The notes under the pieces are model-generated. The model was not told where the DNA came from, made no database searches, and saw only the letters and a list, made by a program, of their open reading frames with translations. DNA of 64,000 nucleotides from Tritrichomonas musculus (Eukaryota > Parabasalia > Tritrichomonadida > Tritrichomonadidae): assembly GCA_039105265.1 (NCBI GenBank), contig JAPFFF010000005.1:6371501-6435500 (forward strand), given 5' to 3'. Below are positions 57,284-64,000 of the stretch, in pieces (position 1 is the stretch's first letter; each line of letters starts with the position of its first letter). The translations under genes were made by a program, and so were the position numbers.

Positions 57284-59623
57284 ATGCAAAGCAAGATCAC
57301 TTCTTTAAAAAAGAAAGAGAAATTTCCACCTCTTGAAAATAGACGAAAAAATTCAACAAGACCATATCCAGTATTAGATTCTTCCACATCTCACACAATG
57401 ATATATATCACAAATTATGAGCTTAGAGATTATCAGCTTCAAATGGCAACAACATCTGTTCATTACAACACTTTAATCTCAATACCAACTGGACTAGGAA
57501 AGACTTTTATTGGAGCTGTCCTAATTGCTAATTTTCATAGATGGTTTCCGACAGGTCAAATCATCTTTACAGCTCCTACAAGACCTTTATTGATACAGCA
57601 AATGAACGAAATTCAAAAAATACTAAAATTGCAGGATTCTGATTATTCAGAAATATCAGGTTCAATAGATCCAATTAAACGTAAGCCAAAATGGCAAAAA
57701 TGTAAAATTTTCTTTGGTACACCACAAGCTATACAAAATGACATTGAATCAGGAATATGCGATGCTTCTCAAATTGTACTAATTGTAATAGATGAAGCGC
57801 ATAGAGCTCATGGTGATTATAGTTATTGTAAAATTATATCTTTGGTTGCTTCGATTACTTCGTTTTTCAGAGTTGTTGGCCTTACTGCTACACCAGGAAA
57901 CTATTTTGCTAATGTTCAAGATCTAATTTACAATTTACTTATTGAAAAAATTGAATCTGATACTTGTGAAAAATATAAGTACAAAAGGAATATAGAAAAA
58001 ATTATAATACACAAAGAACCTGGATTCGACATTTTGAAAAATAAACTAAATGAAATGTTAATGCCATTATTAATTAAAATGTATGAAGAAAGAATAACTA
58101 ATATTACAGATCCTGAAAAAATTACAAAAGGCTCCGTTGCAATGTGGAACAAGCAAGTACAAAGTAAACAAAGTCGTTTTACGATATCAAAAATGCTGAG
58201 AATTTTAGGTTTAAGAGAAAAACTTGAAGAATATTCAATATCAATATTTGAGAAGTATCTTTGTGAAGACGGCGGAAACGATTTAAAATCATTAAAAGAA
58301 ACATCAGCTAAATTTTTAAAACAAGATAAAAAAATGGAAAAACTTAAAGAAATTGTACGAAATTATTTAAGTAATTCATCTTCAATAAGCAGTCTGAATT
58401 CATCTTCAAACGATGAAGAAAAGGAATATTCACCTTTATCCTGCCGTCAGATCATCATTTTTTCTAATTATAGGCTAGTTGTTGAAGAGATAGTAAAAAA
58501 CCTATGCGAAATGAAAGTGGCTTGTGCTGCTTTTGTTGGTCAATCGCAATCTGGCCAATCAAAAGGATTAAATAGATCAAAGCAATTGAAAGTTGTTGAT
58601 TTATTTAAAAAGAAATTGATATCGGTTCTAGTTTCAACGTCAATTGGTGAGGAAGGACTTGATATCGGTGAAGTTGACCTCATCATATGTTATGATGTAC
58701 AAAAATCGTTAACTCGAATGATTCAAAGAATTGGTAGGACTGGAAGAAAAAGAAATGGAAATGTCATCTTTTTGTTAAGCGAAGAATCAAAATATAATGT
58801 ATCATCAGAAACCAGCAATTACGATAATGATGAAAATAGTTATTTTGAGTCGTTTGCAGATAATTTTCTACAATCTAACAAAAGATTTTTTGATATGTTT
58901 AGTGGAGCACAAAAAATGATTCCAGAAAATTTAAAAGTAATTTATAAAAAAATTGATGAAAGTATGAATATTAAAAATGAAAGAGATAATGATAAAAATC
59001 AAAATAAAATAATCTGCCAAAATAATAGTTCTGCGTATTTAAATGAAGAAGAAAAATATTACATGAAGGGACAATTTGGAATAAGTTTGAAATACTCTGG
59101 ATTAAAAGTATTTTTCGGTAATAAAATAATTAATAAAAAATATGTGTCAACTGAAAGTCAAATATTAGATTTGATAATAAATAAACAAGATAAAGTAGAA
59201 CGATCTGAGGATATCGAGTATGGAAAAGATGACTTCTTTCAAATAAGCTCTGGAAGTAATGAAGATGAAAATTCAGCATCATCTGATTTTTCATCTTTTC
59301 CAACATTTATGTCTATAAATCAACCAGTAGAATTCTCTTTCTTAGATAGCCATAATAACAAGAAAAAATATTATATCAATGTTTATGATAATCATGATAA
59401 TAAGTCACCAGAAGGGTTTTCACAAATAATAAATCGGAAGAGTCAAATAAAAGCTGATGTAATTGATAATGAATGTTGTTATTTTGAAGATTATTCTGAT
59501 AGCATAATAATAGAATCGGAATCTTTTGTTTCTACTTCCTCAGAATGTATTTGTTATTCAACAGATGAATATGAAGAAGAAATTCTAGATTCACCAACAT
59601 TTGTCTCTATGATAATAAGTTAA
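57284..59623 (+). CDS. FANCM/Mph1/Hef-type DNA helicase, 779 aa
   Basis: These SF2 translocases remodel stalled forks and branched DNA. Motifs: 'NYELRDYQLQMA' (Q-like start), Walker A 'IPTGLGKTFIGAV', 'FTAPTRPLLIQQ', DEAH box 'VIDEAHRAHGDYSY', 'GLTATPG', then after a helical insert 'LVSTSIGEEGLDIGEVDLII' and 'MIQRIGRTGRKRNG'. 'RWFPTGQIIFTAPTRPL' and 'GEEGLDIGEVDLIICYD' are very close to FANCM/Mph1. The C-terminal 190 residues are acidic and disordered; no ERCC4 nuclease domain is seen, as in yeast Mph1. A run of A precedes the ATG at 57284. Confidence 0.93.
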   Translation: MQSKITSLKKKEKFPPLENRRKNSTRPYPVLDSSTSHTMIYITNYELRDYQLQMATTSVHYNTLISIPTGLGKTFIGAVLIANFHRWFPTGQIIFTAPTRPLLIQQMNEIQKILKLQDSDYSEISGSIDPIKRKPKWQKCKIFFGTPQAIQNDIESGICDASQIVLIVIDEAHRAHGDYSYCKIISLVASITSFFRVVGLTATPGNYFANVQDLIYNLLIEKIESDTCEKYKYKRNIEKIIIHKEPGFDILKNKLNEMLMPLLIKMYEERITNITDPEKITKGSVAMWNKQVQSKQSRFTISKMLRILGLREKLEEYSISIFEKYLCEDGGNDLKSLKETSAKFLKQDKKMEKLKEIVRNYLSNSSSISSLNSSSNDEEKEYSPLSCRQIIIFSNYRLVVEEIVKNLCEMKVACAAFVGQSQSGQSKGLNRSKQLKVVDLFKKKLISVLVSTSIGEEGLDIGEVDLIICYDVQKSLTRMIQRIGRTGRKRNGNVIFLLSEESKYNVSSETSNYDNDENSYFESFADNFLQSNKRFFDMFSGAQKMIPENLKVIYKKIDESMNIKNERDNDKNQNKIICQNNSSAYLNEEEKYYMKGQFGISLKYSGLKVFFGNKIINKKYVSTESQILDLIINKQDKVERSEDIEYGKDDFFQISSGSNEDENSASSDFSSFPTFMSINQPVEFSFLDSHNNKKKYYINVYDNHDNKSPEGFSQIINRKSQIKADVIDNECCYFEDYSDSIIIESESFVSTSSECICYSTDEYEEEILDSPTFVSMIIS

Positions 59624-59806
59624 AAAACTTAAGAACCAAAATTAACCATATAGAAAATCAATTGTCATGCTTTAAAAATAAATAAATTAATAAAAAATCT
59701 TTTTTGGTTCTTTCTAATCTAGGAAAAATGACCAATTTGCTTGGTTCAAATGAACTGAAAAATTTGAGTATAATTTAAAAAATTGAATTGAATATACATC
59801 AAAATA

Positions 59807-62800
59807 ATGGAAAAGAATGAAAAATCAATCATAACTTATTTATTACAAGAATTTCCATCTCGCATTATAAATCAAATTCTTTTTTTACACGAAAATTTTC
59901 CAACTCCTGAAGAAGGTCTAGATCGATTGAACGAAACAGTATATTCATATTTTAAATATTACCAATATTATGATACTGAAATTGTTAAACTTATTCAAGA
60001 ATGTTGTTTGATTGCTGTGATTGATACTACGATTTTTATTCCAGAATTTTTAAAATTTTTTGTTCACATTCCACTTGATATGGAAATTACAAATTTTGAT
60101 TATCCAGCATTTTTAAATGATTCACTAAAGGATTCTATTTTAACTTCTATTTCATATCGCTACTCAACTTTTTATGTTATAAATTCGATTTTGACAGACT
60201 TTTATTATAAGCTTGTTGTCGAAAATGGGCCGTTAAATAAAAAAGATATCGAATATATTTTTAAATCATTAGTTGATGTTTTATTTACCCCAATAGACCA
60301 TAAGAATGCACTTCAAATGAATTTAATATTTGTCCCAAAGTTATCAATTATAGTCTATTTCATTTCAATATCAATACCAGATATTGTTTTTGAAGAAGCA
60401 AAAAAGCATATTCAAAAATTGCCAACTGAATGCTCATTTTATCAATTTTTTACTCTTCGATTTTTCTCATCATTTATTTATCCAAAAAACATTCTTTCTG
60501 AGCATTTGAGTTCGTTGAATTCCATTTTTATACCATTGATAAATTATATAATATCGAATAAAACAATATCTAATTTATTAATTAGTGGTAACGAATTTTT
60601 TAAAAATTTCCTTGGAAATGCTCTTAAAATGGAACAAACTAATGAATCCTTATTACTAATCAAAGAAATCAACAAAATGTATAATAAAATACAGTCTGAA
60701 CAATTATCATTTAATTCAACCCTTGTGCTTTATTCTACGCTTTGTCCACAAACAAACTCTTTATTCCAAGTTCAGCGCTTTTTAACAAATATTTCGAAAC
60801 AAATATCAACTAGAGCATCCGACACGCTCAAAACATTTACGGCTATCATAAAAGGATCAAATTATTGTCCATATGAAATATGCAAAATAACTGGTGAAAA
60901 CTTTCGTTGGCGAATTAATAAGAGTGATACAAATTATTTAACCCAAATGATAGATATTGTTGTTTCAAATAAGAGTCTCTTTTCAGTTTGCCAGACGAAT
61001 CTTGCTAATTTTTTTACGCAATTATCAGCAACCAAATTTGCATGGTTTGTTCAGCATCATTTTAACAGAATAATTGAAGAAGATTTTTTTGATGAAAATG
61101 GAGAAGCAGTTATTGAATTTTCAATTTTATTATTAAAACCAAAATCACCATTTCTCGTATATTCTAATGTTCATAGCAATGATCCAATTATTTCTCAATT
61201 CCGAAATCAAATGCAAAGGATATGTGCTCAAATTCTTGATACAAAGTCGTATACAAATGCAAATGGAGATTCTGTAACATATAAAACAAATAGTTTCACA
61301 AAAGCACTCAATCTTAATTCTTTTGAATATGAGATCGAACATATTGTTGATCATACAACGATAGTGCCATTATATAAAACGGAAGTATTTCCAATTGCAG
61401 ATGTTTTCCAAGATTGGAAAAATTTAATTCAAGGGAACAATAATTTTTCTGAGTATATTAGTAATATTGAAGAATCTTCGCTTAAAACATTTGAACAACA
61501 GAATATGGTTGAATTACTAAATTCAAGCGCTCACAACATGATTATCAAAGCTCTTAATTTGTACTTTATTACTGAACAAATAGATGGCGATAATTCAAAT
61601 AATAGTATTTTAAACAAAATACCGATGTTTTTATTATCTAAATCACCTTTATTATCAGCGTTCACAATAAGACTATTGCAAGCATATGTTCATGTTACAA
61701 AAAATGCATCAGCTCTAGAAACATTATTAACAATTCAAGTTCAACAGCATGAAGAAATTTATATATTTGGACTTGCATTATTACACATCATCGAGTCTCT
61801 TGTTTATTGTGAAATTCAATTAAGCCCAATTTTGTATGAATCAATCTTTGCTTGGCAGTGCGCCTTAATAGCAGCACCTTATATACAAACTCGTGAAATA
61901 GGTTTTATGATAGCAGATGCTGTTGTTCCAATATCACCAAAAAATTCACCAAACATAGCTTTATTTATCAAAGAAAATGAAGACAAAATTTCGCATAAAG
62001 CAATTAAAAAGTTCATATCGTACTTTTCAATTGAAAAAATTAAAGGATATAAAATAGTCAAATTTAGAGATGTATCAAGGACATCATCTTATTTATTATT
62101 TCATACTTTTTTATCTACAACTTTTTTAATGTTTAATTCGACAATTCAAAGTAGCCAACCTTCATATCATAAAATATTTCAAGCACAAATATTAACACTT
62201 ATTAATGCAAGACCTGTTAACAATACTTTATTGGATAGCATTTCAGATTGTTTCTTTTGTTTAAATTTGATGACAATTCGACTTGCAACTACATCATCAT
62301 TTGATCAAAATACAAATATCAGTAATCTAAAAGGAATGATAAAACAAGCAAAGAAGATATTATCTGTTTTTAAACAAAAGGCTACAATAGCTCTTTCATT
62401 TTATTCCTCGGTTAATCCACTTTTAGAATTTCCTTTAAAACGACCAACTAATGGATTTAACATATTAATTCTTTGTTATACTATTCTATTTTATAGAAAA
62501 CGTTATGATCTTAAGCTAATTGAGAAATATTTTAGAGAAATATTAGAATATTTAAATTCACATGATTATATTAGAACAGAGATTTATCAAGTAAATCCAA
62601 TAATGCTAAACGATATAGAAAAAGGAATGTTGCCAATGAGTTTATGTTACATGATGGTCACTTTAAATAAGATATTTAAAAATCTGATGAAGCAGCTCAT
62701 TTTCAATGATAATAGCAGCTTTCTGAGAACAGATGTTTACAAACTTGATAATTCTCATCCATTTGCTCCCAACTATTGGTTTCCTTTTTTATTTAACATT

Positions 62801-64000
62801 GTTGCAATGCCACCTCTTCAATTTCCTTTTTTATTTGCAATTGTTTACAATGTCATAACTTTATATTGCAGTTTTACGCCAATTCCAATGAAATTTGTTA
62901 ATGACTTTATAGGTAAATGTTCTACTGTCAACACATTAGATCTATATACTAGTATAATTCAGACATCTTCTGAATTAACTCTTGATTTTTTTGCGTCTAA
63001 ATCTGCAGAGAATATTGTTTTCTTTAGATCAATATGTAATTGTTTCAGAAAGCCAAATAATGTAAAAAAAGATCTAGAATCTCTCATTGAAAACATTAAT
63101 AATAGGATAATTAATGATGAAATTCGTGGAAAAAATTTTGATAATGCAATATATGAACATATAGGATCACTTCTAGCAAACTCATCTTTTTATTTATGTT
63201 ATAACAATGGATCTGAAAGAGAGATTTCATTTAAATTAATTTATCATATTTCTTTATTTGCAATAGTTCAAGGTTGGCCTGCATCAAACAAGCTTATCCC
63301 TATTCTTGATGATTTTAATCAGCATTATTTAAATGCAGTTTTTCCTATCCCAATTTCTCAACTTTGCCATCTTCAAAAGCATCTTTCTATTGTTTTTCAT
63401 TCATTTTCAGAACAATTTTTATTTAAAACTCTTCATATAATTTCATCAAGATTGAGTGTTCGATCTTTTATTGAATCAATTGTTCCATGGTTTGAAAACG
63501 TCATTATTACTGGAAAATACGGAATTGTTCCAAATAGCATTAAAACATATTTCACTTCTTATTTCTTTGTGAACAGTATTTTAAATATTTCATTTAGAAA
63601 AACTTTAATTCTTGATGAACATTTCACCCAAACGCCAATGCCTATAAATAGCATGTTTATTTTCGAACTGATTACCAAAACAAATCCTTTATATTTTATA
63701 GATTTTATTTTATATGAACGATTATCTACAAAATCATTGATACTTTATCTAGCTTTAAGATATCAAGATATTGTTTTACCTTATTTGATTGATTTTCTTA
63801 GTTTTGATTACACTTTTCATTGTAAAATCAAAAGTAAAAATGAAGAAAGATATGAATTTGTAATTAAAACTATTTTATCAACAATTATTTCTTTGCTCAA
63901 AGAAAATAGTCAAGTTATTGAGTCCAAATTGCACATTGTCTTTCTTTTTTGCTATATTAATTTTGATTTTGACCAATTTAGAGTCAATGATTTAATAGAA
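59807..64000 (+). CDS. Giant helical-repeat protein, possibly Furry-like; 3'-truncated by the window edge
   Basis: The frame is open from ATG 59807 to the last base of the window (1398 codons, no stop). The start context ATCAAAATAATGG matches that of the SAS-6-like gene (TTCAAAATAATGG). The product is a long series of hydrophobic helices of HEAT/ARM type without signal peptide or catalytic motif. 'SFIESIVPWFENVIIT' (about residue 1219, nt 63461) followed by 'MFIFELITKTNPLYFIDFIL' and 'YLALRYQDIVLPYLIDFL' resembles the 'LLPWxxNI.L ... LF.ltvk' region of Furry/Tao3/Mor2 scaffolds for NDR kinases. The Furry call is tentative. Confidence 0.85.
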   Translation, partial: MEKNEKSIITYLLQEFPSRIINQILFLHENFPTPEEGLDRLNETVYSYFKYYQYYDTEIVKLIQECCLIAVIDTTIFIPEFLKFFVHIPLDMEITNFDYPAFLNDSLKDSILTSISYRYSTFYVINSILTDFYYKLVVENGPLNKKDIEYIFKSLVDVLFTPIDHKNALQMNLIFVPKLSIIVYFISISIPDIVFEEAKKHIQKLPTECSFYQFFTLRFFSSFIYPKNILSEHLSSLNSIFIPLINYIISNKTISNLLISGNEFFKNFLGNALKMEQTNESLLLIKEINKMYNKIQSEQLSFNSTLVLYSTLCPQTNSLFQVQRFLTNISKQISTRASDTLKTFTAIIKGSNYCPYEICKITGENFRWRINKSDTNYLTQMIDIVVSNKSLFSVCQTNLANFFTQLSATKFAWFVQHHFNRIIEEDFFDENGEAVIEFSILLLKPKSPFLVYSNVHSNDPIISQFRNQMQRICAQILDTKSYTNANGDSVTYKTNSFTKALNLNSFEYEIEHIVDHTTIVPLYKTEVFPIADVFQDWKNLIQGNNNFSEYISNIEESSLKTFEQQNMVELLNSSAHNMIIKALNLYFITEQIDGDNSNNSILNKIPMFLLSKSPLLSAFTIRLLQAYVHVTKNASALETLLTIQVQQHEEIYIFGLALLHIIESLVYCEIQLSPILYESIFAWQCALIAAPYIQTREIGFMIADAVVPISPKNSPNIALFIKENEDKISHKAIKKFISYFSIEKIKGYKIVKFRDVSRTSSYLLFHTFLSTTFLMFNSTIQSSQPSYHKIFQAQILTLINARPVNNTLLDSISDCFFCLNLMTIRLATTSSFDQNTNISNLKGMIKQAKKILSVFKQKATIALSFYSSVNPLLEFPLKRPTNGFNILILCYTILFYRKRYDLKLIEKYFREILEYLNSHDYIRTEIYQVNPIMLNDIEKGMLPMSLCYMMVTLNKIFKNLMKQLIFNDNSSFLRTDVYKLDNSHPFAPNYWFPFLFNIVAMPPLQFPFLFAIVYNVITLYCSFTPIPMKFVNDFIGKCSTVNTLDLYTSIIQTSSELTLDFFASKSAENIVFFRSICNCFRKPNNVKKDLESLIENINNRIINDEIRGKNFDNAIYEHIGSLLANSSFYLCYNNGSEREISFKLIYHISLFAIVQGWPASNKLIPILDDFNQHYLNAVFPIPISQLCHLQKHLSIVFHSFSEQFLFKTLHIISSRLSVRSFIESIVPWFENVIITGKYGIVPNSIKTYFTSYFFVNSILNISFRKTLILDEHFTQTPMPINSMFIFELITKTNPLYFIDFILYERLSTKSLILYLALRYQDIVLPYLIDFLSFDYTFHCKIKSKNEERYEFVIKTILSTIISLLKENSQVIESKLHIVFLFCYINFDFDQFRVNDLIE

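Noticed and set aside
59630-59710. AGAACCAAAA / TTTTGGTTCT inverted repeat between the helicase and the giant gene as a MITE
   Set aside because: Only about 10 bases per arm, with a 60-base spacer and no duplication; could be chance or a 3'-end structure.

Overview
The window reads as nuclear DNA of a parabasalid protist (a trichomonad, Tritrichomonas- or Trichomonas-like; the species cannot be assigned from sequence alone). It is strongly AT-rich with dense eukaryotic genes that are almost all uninterrupted. The one intron I can support is 120 bp, starts GTATGC and ends ATTAACCTCAG, close to the published Trichomonas consensus. Several genes have TCAYW initiator-type motifs (best form TCATTTCAY) only 6-25 bases before the ATG. 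Gene content fits a flagellate: centrin, a SAS-6-like basal-body protein, a possible CFAP46-like axonemal protein, plus Rab, Rho-GDI, CK1, PP2A-B56, a cyclic-nucleotide phosphodiesterase and SAC1.

Layout. 1-4.4 kb: the 3' part of a large protein (possibly CFAP46-like) and a small unknown gene. 4484-12615: an 8.1 kb Mutator-like (MULE) transposon. It has 331-bp ends that are inverted and look identical, large inverted arrays of a 135-bp repeat (20 units left, 18 right), one DDE transposase with a SWIM finger, and an 8-bp target duplication. It is inserted at the last codon of a Rho-GDI gene. 13.1-15.0 kb: gene-poor DNA with a small MITE-like element. 15.0-22.0 kb: a two-exon gene for a very long, disordered, acidic/serine-rich protein. 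22.1-25.2 kb: glycerophosphodiesterase-like protein, a single C2-domain protein, and a DHHC-family membrane protein with an eroded zinc finger. 25.2-26.9 kb: hairpin repeats, inverted repeats and a possible gene fragment. 26.9-33.2 kb: SAC1 phosphatase, two small unknown or coiled-coil genes, a Rab GTPase and a seven-TM GOST-like protein. 33.2-34.5 kb: a GC-rich islet and an 813-bp MITE with 21-bp perfect inverted ends flanked by TTAA. 34.5-41.4 kb: GH47 mannosidase, PP2A B56 subunit, GAF-PDE. 41.7-44.8 kb: SAS-6-like protein, centrin, CK1. 45.4-55.6 kb: TMEM62-like metallophosphatase, bromodomain protein, M20 peptidase, HSP70, PRMT5, an unknown gene. 56.2-64.0 kb: a four-TM protein, a FANCM-type helicase, and the 5' part of a giant, possibly Furry-like, protein running off the right edge.

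There are no operons; genes are individually promoted on both strands and most gaps are short. Themes are membrane trafficking and lipid signalling (Rab, SAC1, GDPD-like, C2, DHHC-like), phospho- and cyclic-nucleotide signalling (CK1, B56, PDE), and basal body/flagellum (centrin, SAS-6-like, CFAP46-like). The most unusual parts are the MULE with its inverted minisatellite arrays and nearly harmless insertion site, the hidden intron, several small inverted-repeat elements sharing a CACTTTTTGA motif, and a DHHC-family protein that has lost its zinc ligands.
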